From positions 28,486,105 to 28,550,104 of the forward strand of contig CM031609.1 in the NCBI GenBank assembly GCA_018398815.1: DNA of 64,000 nt, given 5' to 3'. This document shows, one piece after another, positions 44,530 through 56,475 of the stretch (within the stretch, counting starts at the first letter, position 1; each line of letters opens with the position of its first letter). The DNA comes from Conus ventricosus (lineage: Eukaryota; Mollusca; Gastropoda; Neogastropoda; Conidae). Below the pieces are notes generated by a model that saw only the letters and a list, made by a program, of their open reading frames with translations, was not told the origin of the DNA and ran no database searches. The position numbers were made by a program, and so were the translations under genes.

Positions 44530-45480
44530 TGCACCACGTCCTATCCAGCAACAGTCTCCGAGTATTCCCCAGTACTGACGAAGGCACCACAGTTATTTAT
44601 GCAGATTGGAAATTAAAAGCGAGATAACAACGAGACTACGCTTACAGGCCCACAAAACTTACATTACTTACAGAAACTACATCATAGGCCTGTACATTAT
44701 TCATATGTCTCCATGTCAACCAGGCTGGAGATACAGAATGCAGACACTTTTAGTGGTAGTCAGGAAATGTTACCAATACTCCTGGTAAAATCATCCATTA
44801 AGTTGTTGGTTCCTGTCTTCCCGTTTGAGGCTCCAGCATGCTCAACTAGTTAGCAGTCAGCAGAGGCCAAAAATATCACAAATGAATACCTCTGAAAGGA
44901 ATCGAACCCACGATCTCTTATCCCACCAGTGCTCGACACCTACCAATCTGCTGTAATGGCTTCTTCTCTTCTCCACACGTCGTGTTTCCTCAGAGGCAAG
45001 TAGTCTGGCATTAAGATCCACTCAACGATTCCATTTGCCTGATAGCCGATCTCATACGAAAAAAAAATCGTACGTAGTAACTCAAAAGTTGACGCAGTTC
45101 CTGTGACGTGCTTTTTATTTATCGTTCAAACCAATAAATATATCTTGGATGCTGAGAATTTTTCTCCCTGAGAACCAGTAATTAGCGTGTCAGTTCATTG
45201 AAGATAATGTTTGTAGGACTTCTGGCACAGGCTGGCAGCGGTCTCCATTCGCTGAATATGCTTTGAGCTCGAATTTGAAAAGAAAAAAAAAAACAGGAAC
45301 CAGTCTAGGCAAAAATATTTTGATGTATACAAATCTAGTTCTGAGAGTGTTATGCCTGTTTCCTTTCCATCGCTTCAGATGCGTGTATCTCTCGAGTCTG
45401 GTACAGCAAAGATGCATTAGTGTTATTCAGATTTCCTATCTATTGCTTCAAGTGTGTATATCTGTCGGATCTGGTTACCG
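44530..45480. other. Sequence unique to block C
   Basis: Extra relative to block A. Contains the tRNA-like piece below and, at 45350-45500, two diverged tandem copies of a segment of about 75 bp (TTTCCTTTCCATCGCTTCAG; TTTCCTATCTATTGCTTCAA). Nothing else recognised. Confidence 0.5.
44896..44957 (-). repeat. tRNA-like sequence (SINE head or tRNA relic)
   Basis: On the minus strand a box-B-like GTGGGTTCGATTCC is preceded by AGATTGGTAG..GAGCACTGGTGGGATAAGAG, resembling tRNA D-arm and anticodon regions with a 4-nt insertion. No acceptor stem pairs, so not a functional tRNA. Confidence 0.45.
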
Positions 45481-46019
45481 GAAATGTGTGTTAAGAAAAC
45501 ATGCCTAGAGTACATCCCTGTCACGTACTCTTAAACCCAAGTGGAATTATATGGCATCATCTTCATTAACGTGTTGAGCTTTTTTTTCAAGTCTCAAATT
45601 CTACAGACCTATAAGCCTGCTTTTGTGGTGATATCAGTTTGGTATCAGTAATATCAGAAAGGGGGGGGGGCTATCTGGTGATGCCCTGAACGTCAGATTG
45701 GAACAGCCACCAATGAACTCAGCTGATGTGACCAAGCAGCATCAGAGTGTCTCCTCTACGGCTTGTTTCATGATGACCAGATTCAGATAGCCCCCTGTGG
45801 GTTGCTGGTTCTGGAACTTCACCTGGAAATACCTGGTGTGGCTCTACATAGCACGGCCTCAATAAACGGCAAAGAATTAATGCCGCAACGAGGTCAGGAA
45901 TAATCAGACAGCAGAAAAGATAGACAAATATGAACACCGTGAACGCCTAAATGAAGAAAACTTCTTCCCTAGTTCTGTGACAAACTGAGAGACTTGCTCA
46001 TCTCAGCACAAGGAAGAGC

Positions 46020-46090
46020 TGTCTTCTCTCTGTCTCTGTCTGTCTGTCTGTCTGTCTGCCCCTGCTGTCTGTCTGTCTGTCTGTCTCTCA

Positions 46091-46139
<49 letters not shown>

Positions 46140-46170
46140 GTCTTCATCCACAACACACACACACACACAC

Positions 46171-46205
<35 letters not shown>

Positions 46206-46298
46206 GCACGCACGCAACGCACGCACGCACGCACGCACGCACCCCACGCGCGCGCGTTTAAGGATCAATGTATCTGTAAATAATAAGCGTCTCTCTCT

Positions 46299-46348
<50 letters not shown>

Positions 46349-46480
46349 CTCTCTAGCTCTCTCTCTCTCTCTCTCTCACTCACCCTCCTCCTCTCTCTCT
46401 CTCTCTCTCTCTCCCTCTCTCTCTCCTCTCCTCTCCTCTCTCTCTTATTTTTTTTCTTTTTACCTCCTCCTCCTCCTCTT
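46020..46480. repeat. (GTCT), (CT), (CA), (ACGC) compound microsatellite
   Basis: Several repeat types in succession within module m5 of block C. Confidence 0.95.
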
Positions 46481-46945
46481 GTCTTCTCTTCTTTTTTCTT
46501 CTTGTTCTTCTTTGACGATTTTGTCGTTTCAATCTTTGTAGATTTTTTCTTCTGCACACTTTCTTCTTCTTCTTCTTCTTCTTCTTCTTCTTCTTCCTTC
46601 TTCTCTTCTTCTTCTTCTTCTTTTTCTTCTTCTCCTCCTCCTCTCTCCTCCCCTCCTCCTCTATTTTCCTATAAGTATGTTTTTCTTCTTCATCCCCTTC
46701 TTCTTCTTCTTCTTCTTCTCTTCTCCTTCTCCTCCTCCTCCTTCTTCTCCTTCTTCTCCTTCTTCTTTTTCTCCTTCTTCTTGTTCTCCTTCTTCTTCTT
46801 CTCCTTCTTCTCCTTCTTCTTCTTCTTCTTCTCTCTTCCTTCTTTCTCTTCTTCTTCTTTCTCTTCCTTCTTCTTCTTCTCTTCTTCTTCTTCTTCTCTC
46901 TTCCTCTCTCCTTCTCCTCCTCCTCCTCCTCCTCCTCCTCCTCGT
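46481..46945. repeat. (CTT/CTC)n polypyrimidine tract
   Basis: About 400 bp almost free of purines on this strand. Acidic or Ser/Phe-rich frames of up to 218 aa are repeat translation. Confidence 0.95.
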
Positions 46946-47289
46946 CTTCAAAACAAGTCATGTGCCAAACACATCATCAGCATACAGTCCAGCAGTCAAG
47001 TCAGTGCAGTATCTCCTCTACCGGGACTGCTGTCGAGTCATTTAGGTGATCTGGGATGCCTTTTCGCATCCAACACACGCAGAACATTGTCTACTAACCA
47101 CCCCTTTCTACCCACCTTCCCCTACCCACCCTCTCAACTGACAGCAAAAATTGTTTAGTGACAGATTGAGGATGTGTCAGTGGTTCCATCTGAAGGAAGA
47201 CTACCACCACAAATACATATAGAGGACAGTCCCTGACACTGACACTGAAGACTCATTCATACCGAGCTCACCATGACTGCATGTGATAT

Positions 47290-47969
47290 GACTCAGTCCT
47301 CTTCGTTCCGATCGGAACACGGGGCCCGCACTGCAGATCTCCATCTCGCTCTGCCTTGGGCTGTTCTCTTGGCTTCACCCCAGGTCATGTTGGTGAACTT
47401 GAGTTCTGCCTGCAGAGTTCTTCTCCAGGTGGTGACTGGCAGTCCCTCTCTTCCGCTTCCCCTGTGGGTTCCAGTCCAAGGCGTGGCATGGGATATGGGC
47501 CTGTCCTCAACTCAGGGTGTGTCCAACCCAACCCCACTTCCTCATCTGGATACTCTTGGTTGGTGATTGGGTCTTGCTTCGTCCGGCGCATGAGTTCCTC
47601 GTTAGAGATTCGCTCCGGCCACCTGATGCGCAGGCTCTTGCGAAGACAGGTGTTGGTGAAGACTTGCAACTTGCTGTCCAGGATCTTTGTACGTCTCCAA
47701 GTCTCCGAACCGTACAATAACACGGACTTGACGTTGGTGTTGAACAGCCTTAGCTTGGTGTGCAGACTAAGGTTTTCGTTCCTCCACACTGGTCTGAGGG
47801 TGACAAAAGCATTGTACGCTTTGCTGATCCTGGCCTTTACATCATCATCAGCTCCTCCTGTCTTGCTGACAATGCTGCCCAGGTAGGTAAAGTGGCCAAC
47901 ATCCTCTATGGCCTGTCCATCCATGTTGATGGGCGCGTCCTGAGTGGCGTTGACCCGCAGGCTCTGTTT
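47290..47969 (-). pseudogene. RTE-type LINE, C-terminal reverse transcriptase fragment
   Basis: Minus-strand fragment of a non-LTR retrotransposon, covering the region downstream of the RT palm. It starts near 47969 (LRVNATQDAPINMDGQAIE). The hallmark FTYLGSIVSKTGGADDDVKA, then SVLLYGSETW and LRIRWPERISNEELMRRT, follow. Further on, ALDWNPQGKRKRG and TWGEAKRTAQGRARWRS occur in other frames, giving two or more frameshifts. The stop (TGA, 47293-47295) lies 3 nt from the insertion edge, as expected for RTE elements with very short 3' UTRs and no poly-A. TGTGATAT flanks both sides (47282-47289, 47970-47977). 5'-truncated, so not autonomous. Confidence 0.88.
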
Positions 47970-48259
47970 TGTGATATAAGACGTTCTTTTACTTTTGGCT
48001 GCGAGGGTCATAAAGATAACGATGGTTGTCTGGAATTCCATTTTGGGTTTTAGCCAACATGGCAAACCTGTGTCTTGTGTTTCCTATTAGAACACATGGA
48101 TAAGGCAAGTTGCGTGAAAGAAAAAAATGCATCTGAACATGAAAGAATACATCCATAGTAAGCATCATAGTCAGGAATGCCCGTATGGGTCAGCGAACGC
48201 TGCGTAATATGTCACCTTGAAGGCCTACTACATTTCTTTGCTGTTGAACCCTCTCTGTG

Positions 48260-48275
48260 TTGTGTGTGTGTGTTT

Positions 48276-48314
<39 letters not shown>

Positions 48315-48364
48315 GTGTGTGTGTGTGTGGTGTGTGTGTGTGTGGTGTGTGTGTGTGTGTGTGT
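48260..48364. repeat. (TG)n microsatellite, module m7 copy C
   Basis: (TG)n with GTTTTG and GGTG interruptions. Confidence 0.95.
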
Positions 48365-49019
48365 TCAAATACGCTTGGCATATTTCTTACATAAGTTCCT
48401 TCTCCTCCTTAACATCTTTTCTTATGGGCGTTTTCCCCCTTCGTTGTGGTCTACTCTTTTAATGTGGCGAAGCGAAATTGATTTGTTCGCATACATTGGC
48501 TTTGTAAAATATCCCGCTCCTTGTGTTCTTTGCGATTTCCTGAAGAATGAGTATGTCATCAGTATAAAGTCTTGGCCTTCCAAGCTGACATAGGGATGTG
48601 AGGAATTGCATCACGCCACTGACCTTGACTTTTGAGTGAAAATCGTTCTCTTACCCAGACAGTATTTGAAGAATAGTACCACGCTATTGACACAGACTTC
48701 TCAACGCAAATTTATTTTCTTTCCCAGACATTCTCCCATCAAAGACGGCACTTAACTTGACAGTCCTGTTGTTAATTCATCCTCAGACCGAGACTGGCTG
48801 TCATATATATCATGAATGAACGTTGGCGGATTTCGGTCCGTTCTCGCTACGCAGAGAATATTACGTTGCCTTTCATTGGATGTGTGAGATGTCTTTACGC
48901 CCACTGCGTCGCCGCTGTCGTCGGCGCATCTTGGTCAATTGTCTACAGCCTGTCGTCAAGAGAATAGTCTAAAAAGCCTCATCGTGAAGTCTTGTCGCCA
49001 CCATTGAGGTCCCAGTCTA

Positions 49020-49156
49020 ACACGGCTGGTTGTCTGAAAGCGTCATTGCATTGAGATTACCGGCGTCGCCAAAGATCGTCGGACGTGGCCACTGGGGACC
49101 CACGTGATAGGAAGATAATGATGAAAGCAGTGACAGTCCATCCCGGGAGAGGGTCT
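49020..49156. other. Conserved island in module m8, copy C
   Basis: Third copy of the island. The palindrome has one change (TCATTGCATTGA, 49043-49054), and the poly-G run seen in A and B is absent. Confidence 0.6.
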
Positions 49157-49615
49157 GGATAAACGGGTCCCTAGTGGTCGATTCACAGCTTCACAATTTG
49201 GATCCGTTTACTGTAATGCACACGAGAACGATTTCCAGTTCCAGACTAGTTGCTGCCAACACTCTGTTGAACAAATCTGAATGGATGTATTTGTGTGAGC
49301 TGATTTAGGCATGTGAGCATTCTTATAGCATTTTGCCTATTACTTTAAACGTACACACCAAAGATAATAATAACGAATGGCACTGTTTGGAGCAGAGCAC
49401 AGATACAAATTGTATTTTTAAAAAATCTTCCTTCTAATGTACGAACGAAATTCACGTGCATATTTCCTTACTCTCTCTCTAGGACATCGTACTGACGTAC
49501 TGGCATGCCAAAAATTCATGTCTGCATACGACCTGAAAGAAAGACAACAAAATGTTCTGTTCACAAGACAGAATTTGGTGCTATCATCTTCTGTCACTGA
49601 AGAGTGACATACCCA

Positions 49616-49649
49616 CCTCTCTCTCTCTCTCTCTCCCTCCCTCTCTCTC

Positions 49650-49725
<76 letters not shown>

Positions 49726-49727
49726 AC
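49616..49727. repeat. (CT)n microsatellite
   Basis: (CT)n with CCCT interruptions, in module m9. Confidence 0.96.
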
Positions 49728-50164
49728 GACAAACAACAATAAGTAGCTGTCGCCAGCGCTGAAGCGACTGACGTTGTTCATGTAATTCAGCATTAGATGT
49801 TGAGTACACAGGCTTTTTGTACTATTTGACCTCTCTTGCATTTGTTTGAGATCCTGATACAGAAGGCAAGAACAAATTCCTTTTTCCTTTTAAAGTTGTT
49901 TGTTTTCTCCTTAGTTCTTTGCGGCATGTTGTTCTTCTTCTCTTAGTTCTCTTGTGCGGCATGTTGTTTTTCTCCTTCGTTCTTTGCGGCATGTTGTTCC
50001 CATGTCCTCGCTCTGCCCTGCACCTGCTGTCCTAGGGACCTTTGGACTGTGGTCTTCACACCCCTGTGGTCAGACAACCATTGACCTACAGAGTGCATTC
50101 TCTGTCAGACACCATGGACAGACTGATGTAATCAGGCCAGAATGATTGAATAAATCATGCCAGA

Positions 50165-50205
50165 ATCTACTGAGGAGTCTCACATCTGGAGACGAAATTC
50201 GACGA
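50165..50205 (+). ncRNA. Hammerhead-like motif in module m9, copy C
   Basis: CTGAGGA 50170-50176, perfect stem II GTCTC/GAGAC (50177-50181, 50189-50193) and GAAA 50194-50197. No stem III or cleavage triplet can be formed, so this copy is decayed. Confidence 0.45.
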
Positions 50206-50420
50206 CAGAGAAAAGTGACAAACGTTTCTGTTCACGTGAAAGAAATATATATAGTTATCGTCCACTGTTTGAACAGGATTTAATGTTCACACTTTGACGC
50301 TAATGTCTTATTTCCTCCCACCCTCACCTCCTTTATTTCCAGTCGAATGCTCTTTTGCGAAGTCATTCACGTATTGATCGACGAAGGGGCATCAGCACTT
50401 GTTTTGTCCACTGTTTTTGT

Positions 50421-50444
50421 CATGCACGCACGCACGCACGCACA

Positions 50445-50478
<34 letters not shown>

Positions 50479-50487
50479 ACACCACCA

Positions 50488-50547
<60 letters not shown>

Positions 50548-50640
50548 CGACGCACACACACACACACACACACACATAAACACACACACGCGCGCGCGCG
50601 CACGCACGCACGCACGCACACACGCACGCATGCACGCACA
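50421..50640. repeat. (ACGC)n/(CA)n microsatellite
   Basis: Contains about 17 consecutive ACGC units. Strict purine-pyrimidine alternation gives strong Z-DNA potential. Confidence 0.96.
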
Positions 50641-50974
50641 TGCAAACGCCCTCGCACACACCTTTTCTCCACCGACACATGCCATCCCAGCCTCACTACC
50701 CCAACTCTCAACTCCCACCCTACCATACAACCATGTAACTATGAACACATGCATAAACCAAATTTGATACATTCTTCACATTATGATACATGTATGAACT
50801 TCCTTTAAAACAGATACAACTAGGCCATCCTAAAGATGTCATCCCTCTCGCTTAACATGTGACCGCCAATTTGAATATCTAACCAAAAAGATAAACATTT
50901 AGAAAATTAATTATAACAAAAGGAAAACATTCAGAAGCCAAACTGGCAACATGAGACCGCAGAATGGACAGCTG

Positions 50975-51565
50975 GTGACCACTCTGGACAGTCACCTCAT
51001 AGTCACCAGATTACAGCTGTGTCCACCTGACAGTCACTTCATATCACCAGAGACAGCTGTTCCACTCTGACAGTCACTTCATAGTCACCAGATTACAGCT
51101 GGTGTCCACTCTGGACAGTCACTTCATAGTCACCAGATTACCAGCTGTGTCCACTGACATCACCTCATAGTCACCAATGACAGCGGTGTCCACCTGGACA
51201 GTCACCACATAGTCCACCAGAATGACAGCTGTGTCCACTCTGACAGTCACCTCATAGTCACCAGATGACACTGTGTCCACTCTGACAGTCACCTCATAGT
51301 CACCAGAGACAGCTGTGTCCACTCTGGACAGTCACCCATAGTCACCAGATGACAGCTGTGTCCACTCTGACATCACCTCATATCCACCAATGACAGCTGT
51401 TCCACTCTGGACAGTCACCTCATAGCACCAGATGACAGCTGTGCCACTCTGGACAGTCACCTCATATCACCAGAACAGCTAGTGTCCACTCTGGACAGTC
51501 ACCTCATATCACCAATGACAGCTGGTGTCCACTCTGGACAGTCACTCATAGTCACCAGATTACAA
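50975..51565. repeat. Minisatellite, about 44-bp unit, about 14 copies
   Basis: Unit GTGTCCACTCTGGACAGTCA then CCTCATAGTCACCAGATGACAGCT. Copies differ mainly by 1-2-base deletions at recurring places (CTGGACAG/CTGACAG/CTGACA; ATAGTC/ATATC), which shift the period between about 39 and 45. Blocks A and B hold one unit each. Confidence 0.94.
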
Positions 51566-51579
51566 CAGATAAAAGCTCT

Positions 51580-51602
51580 CTCACACACACAGACACACAC
51601 AC

Positions 51603-51647
<45 letters not shown>

Positions 51648-51699
51648 GCGCACACGCGCACACAGCACACACACACACACAGAGACACAGACACAGACA

Positions 51700-51779
<80 letters not shown>

Positions 51780-51800
51780 GCACGCACGCATGCACGCTAA
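51580..51800. repeat. (CA)n/(ACGC)n microsatellite
   Basis: Follows the minisatellite directly and ends in (AAC)n at 51802-51820. Confidence 0.96.
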
Positions 51801-52139
51801 TAACAACAACAACAACAACATTGAACTGGAAGTACAGAAGGAAAAGAAAGGGGACACTTTTTTTTTGTTGAAAATAGAGTTGTATGGGTCACACAGGAAG
51901 AAAATACACTGAACGGCAGTTTATTAAAGAAAACAAAGTAACGGACTCGTAAGGCCTTGTCTGTTTACTCCCTCTTTCATTTTGAGACGCTGCACAGAAA
52001 GCTTTCTCTCTGTCATGCATGTGTCGTTGGCCTCATTTGAGGCGTTGGATGCTGGCTTCTTTATTGCCATATTTTGCATACGGAGAGGACAGCTGGGGCG
52101 GTGATGTGAGGGTATTACGTAAGGATGCTGGGGCGGGGA

Positions 52140-52479
52140 GGGGGGGGGGGGGTAGGAAGGAGAAAGGAGTTGAAGGGATGTGAGAAAAGTCTGGTGGCGC
52201 AGCAGGGATATATATAGATAGGAATTCAGGCGGCTGTGCAGACTGGCATGAATGAATATTATTTTTACTTAATGTTTTTTCGTGGATGGGAGATGGGGGG
52301 GGGGGCTAGAAAGAGAGAGAGGATAGATAGAATAAGAGAGAGGCAGAGACAGGGAGGCAAAAAAGAGAGAGGGAGGTGCGAGCGATGTTGTGGGGTGGGG
52401 GTGGGGGGGGTTAGGGGAGAGAGAAAGGTAGGTAGATACCGTGCCATATTTGCTTGTATATGATAGCGCGTGTGTGTGT

Positions 52480-52561
<82 letters not shown>

Positions 52562-52681
52562 GGAGAGGAAGAGGGAGGAAGACTAGGGGGACAGAGAGCC
52601 AAAGATGAAGATATAGAGAGGGAAGTAGGGAGGGGTTGACAAAAGCGGAGGATGGGGGAGATGCCAAGAAGATAGGAGAGA

Positions 52682-52759
<78 letters not shown>

Positions 52760-52834
52760 ACAAAAAAGAGGGACGACGGGAGAGATGGAAAGAGAGAGAG
52801 AGAGAAGAGAAATAACAAGAGGGACAAAGGGAGA

Positions 52835-52895
<61 letters not shown>
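52140..52895. repeat. G-runs, (GA)n and (GACA)n tracts, module m12 copy C
   Basis: Poly-G near 52139, (GA)n(GACA)n at 52482-52562 and (GA)n at 52680-52755 and 52838-52892. Confidence 0.94.
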
Positions 52896-53112
52896 AGCTC
52901 GGCGGCACAGTAAACCAAATCAACCACACTTCCCTCCACACTCTCCTCTCATCTCATCATCATCAGAGAGGCCATCAGAATTATCCAGAGACAGACGTCG
53001 GCTGAGAGACAGAGACAAAGAGAAAAGTGGTAAGCGTAGGAGTAAAGGTAACCACTTCTCTCTAAAAATGAAAACGACTTCACGAATTTGAAAAAAAAAT
53101 ATTGCCAAAGAT

Positions 53113-53118
53113 CCCCCC

Positions 53119-53149
<31 letters not shown>

Positions 53150-53162
53150 AACAAAAAAAAAA
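53113..53162. repeat. Poly-C (27) followed by poly-A
   Basis: C27 at 53113-53139, then an A-rich run. The junction lies just before a decayed hammerhead-like motif. Confidence 0.9.
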
Positions 53163-53184
53163 CAACCGTTGACAAACGAATCAC

Positions 53185-53236
53185 AAGACAAAACACGACG
53201 CGTTTCAACCTCTTAGGTCTTCTTCGGGCAAGATAC
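53185..53236 (-). ncRNA. Hammerhead-like motif, GAAGA type, decayed
   Basis: Minus strand: CCGAAGA (U4 changed to C), GACCT..AGGTT stem II, then GAAACGCGT. Close relative of the motif in the block A fold-back element. Confidence 0.45.
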
Positions 53237-53239
53237 ACA

Positions 53240-54580
53240 ACGCTCAGGGGGGGGGGGGGGGATATCAAATGGCACACGCTCGACCTCAGTTTCGTTTTAT
53301 AGGCAAAATCGTCATAGCTCACAGGTAGTGCTAGTCATTACACACTTTGAAATTGGGCGCAGACGTACTTTAAATTAACATTCTTGCCGCAGTGGCAGAC
53401 AGCCTCAGTGTAATAGCTTCGTAAGTCACCACCAAGGGATTGCCCAGAAAATAATCGAACGAAAAAAAAAAACAGAAAATGACGGAAATTTAGAAGCGTT
53501 TCAGTGTCGGATTCAATCATATTATTTTTTTGAAAAAGGTCACTGTATGCAGTCAAACGCCAAGGTCACGCAGACATCACAGTACAGTATTTCCTGCCAA
53601 AATAAAAGTTTGCGACAGAGTGCTTCCTCGCCCAGGTTAGATTTTGAAGATGTGTTGCGCGTGTTCTCACTCTACGATGTGCCCTGCACAGAGTATGTAT
53701 GTTTTGTGAACCTGTCATCATGATCTAATAACCAGCGCTTCTGCTCGGCACGCGGCTATCCCGCTTTGCGTGAAAATGAGAGTCGGGAACAGCACTCGCA
53801 GCTTCAAATTCTTCATATGATTTTCTGTATATATCTTCACATGCCTATGATCACATAATCACGATCCTAATGTATATGATCACATTTGTGCACCACACGG
53901 AAGTTACAGAAAGGCATTTCGAGCTGGAATGAGCGTGTAACGTGTTTTTTTGTGTGTGTTTTCCTTCCAAAATGTTACGAGGCCATTTATATGCTTTCTC
54001 ATTTCGCGAAGTGCTCTAGATTAGCGAAAACGTTTTGCGGAACTTGCGTCATGAACCAATGAACAGTGTTGCCGGCGAACACGTGATTCATGTGGCGCGT
54101 TTAAATCCCTTGATTTCATATCTGCAGAACAGACAAAATGCCTAAAGGGACGAATTCTTTAAACACTATGACATGCAAACCTGTTTTAGTATTGTTCTCA
54201 TTGAATCCAAATGGGAACATTTGGTCTGCGGTTGTATTCTTTATTCGAAATGTTGACCATAAAAGCTTTCTTTTTTTCAAGTGAGAAAGAGACATTTCTC
54301 GAAATTATGATGGAAAAAAAAAAAGCAAATGAATAATCACTGTTGTCCTTCCTGTTCAAGATACCTATTGCAAACAAGAGTGGCCAGGATGGAATCGAAG
54401 ACGGTTCCTTGAAGTCGGTCTCACCGTTGGTCTGTTATACCAAAGCCATGTTTATTTCCCCACCAAATCACTTCCATATATTCCTAGCTGCAGTTGCTAG
54501 GAAAATAAGATGAATGAAACTAACACAATTTAACCTGCTTTCACTTTGATCAGCGTTTTGTGAAAACAGAAAGAAGTCCA
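53240..54580. other. Unrecognised single-copy sequence
   Basis: About 1.3 kb with only a short G-run (53248-53261). No frame over 75 aa with recognisable features and no repeat family seen. Confidence 0.45.
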
Positions 54581-54584
54581 TTGA

Positions 54585-54775
54585 GGTGTGTGTGTGCGGG
54601 GGCGTTGTGGGGGAGGGGGAGAGATCTACTGAGCTGAAAAACCTGTTTTTCTCTGTTATGTCAAAAACCTTGATATACTCTTTATAAGTGGGGTCATATC
54701 TGTGTTTGTCTGTCAGTTTGTCTTTCTGTCTCTCGTGCACACACACGCACGCACGCCGCACGCACCACCACCACG

Positions 54776-54827
<52 letters not shown>

Positions 54828-54849
54828 ACACACACGCGCATACACACAC

Positions 54850-54900
<51 letters not shown>

Positions 54901-54925
54901 GCATGCACACGGCACAGCAACGGAC

Positions 54926-54971
<46 letters not shown>

Positions 54972-54979
54972 TAGAAGAA

Positions 54980-55038
<59 letters not shown>

Positions 55039-55040
55039 GT
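54585..55040. repeat. (CA)n-(GA)n microsatellites with spacers
   Basis: (CA)n at 54780-54975 with interruptions, then (GA)n at 54976-55035. Confidence 0.95.
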
Positions 55041-55199
55041 CTCCCACCGATAAACCGAGCGCATATTTTGTGCGTTTTTAATCACTGCTATTTCTGACGT
55101 CTAACGTTCAAAATTTGGGGGCAGTTCTCTTGTTTGTTTTGTTTTGAATGTGAATTACGCGTTACTTTGCACTCTGGTGTGTGCACGCGCGTACGCGCG

Positions 55200-55259
<60 letters not shown>

Positions 55260-55260
55260 G
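55200..55260. repeat. (TG)n microsatellite
   Basis: Pure (TG)n. Confidence 0.96.
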
Positions 55261-56145
55261 CTGTGTGTCTGCTGTCTGTTGTCTGTCTGTGTGCTTTGGC
55301 TTATTGCTTTCCGCCTTTTTTTAGCCTGATTTTCCACCATGAAAGCGATGGTCATGACATACAAACGAGATTACTATGAAGCATGCCTACGTATGTTTAA
55401 ACGTAATACTAATAAGGCTGACACTGGATGTGACTGCTTCGGTCACTGTTTTCGTTGCCCAATGCATACCGTTGACCTAAGGTTGATAGTTAATATTTTA
55501 TTGTTGTCTGATGTATTCAATAATGTCCAAATCAGTGAGAGAAAAAAATTCACGTTACAATACACCAAAAGTTTTTGTGTTTTTTTTTTCGCACAAAATA
55601 ATTGTCTATGTCAACTATTATTGTTGTTTTCATGGAGAAAATTACTACACAAATGATGACTTTTAAAGCTAGAAATCTCCCTTAGGTCAACTGTGTTATA
55701 CTGCAAAACACAGCATTGTTAAGTAAACAAGCACTGATGCAGTGGATCAGTTTTGTATGAAAAGCAGCTTTTTACTTGGAATTGGGGATATGACTGTCCA
55801 TGTGTCGCTTAAATCGCTTGATTAAAATAAACGAAATAACTGATAGAGGAAAACAAGCGCTGTAGCATGCAATTCTGTTTTCAAAACAAATGATTCAGCT
55901 AAAAATCGGAAATGAAAAAGAAGAAGAAAACAGGGATGAAGAAGGAAGGATGGGTGGGGGGGGGGGGGGCGAAGGTAGGAGTAATTTCAAATATTGATGC
56001 CTTCCTTGATTAGCAAATGGCGTGCACTGAATGTGTGATGACGTGTGGTGTGGAGGGACGTTTGGTTGTGCAGCTGGGCTACATCCCAGTTTCCATTCTT
56101 GGAAGAGTTTTTCACCTTAGAATCTGATGTCACATACATATATGT
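55261..56145. other. Unrecognised sequence with G13 run
   Basis: A 105-aa frame (55339-55656) has a Cys-rich patch (CDCFGHCFRCP) but no start context, homologue or conservation that I can show. G13 near 55958. Confidence 0.4.
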
Positions 56146-56146
56146 G

Positions 56147-56229
56147 TACATAGATAGATCGATCGATAGATAGATAGATAGATAATGATGATGATAGATA
56201 GATAGATAGATAGATAGAAGATGATGATG

Positions 56230-56263
<34 letters not shown>

Positions 56264-56323
56264 AGTTATAAGTATTGAAATATAGATATAGATGCACTTA
56301 CATATGTATATGTGTGTTCTCTC

Positions 56324-56364
<41 letters not shown>

Positions 56365-56475
56365 TCTTCTCTCTTCTTCTTTCTTCTTCTTCTTCTTGTG
56401 TGTGTGTGTCTTGTGTGTGTGTGTGTTGTGTGTGTGTGTGTGTGTGTGTGTCTTGTGTGTGTGTGTGTGTGTTGT
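56147..56475. repeat. (GATA)n, (CT)n, (CTT)n, (TG)n compound microsatellite
   Basis: (GATA)n with GATG interruptions to 56266, then pyrimidine repeats, then (TG)n. Confidence 0.95.

Larger units (their letters stand above)
43641..53000. repeat. Segmental block C
   Basis: Third copy (map under block A). It keeps all modules m1-m12, carries an RTE LINE insertion in m6 and about 900 bp of extra sequence between m2 and m3. Its own minisatellite expansion is in m10. Confidence 0.8.

Noticed and set aside
46380..46961. Long acidic or Arg-rich frames (up to 218 aa)
   Set aside because: Translation of the (CTT/CTC)n tract on either strand.
55339..55656. 105-aa frame with CDCFGHCFRCP
   Set aside because: The Cys patch alone fits no known spacing, and the C-terminal half is low complexity. 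Not supported as a gene.
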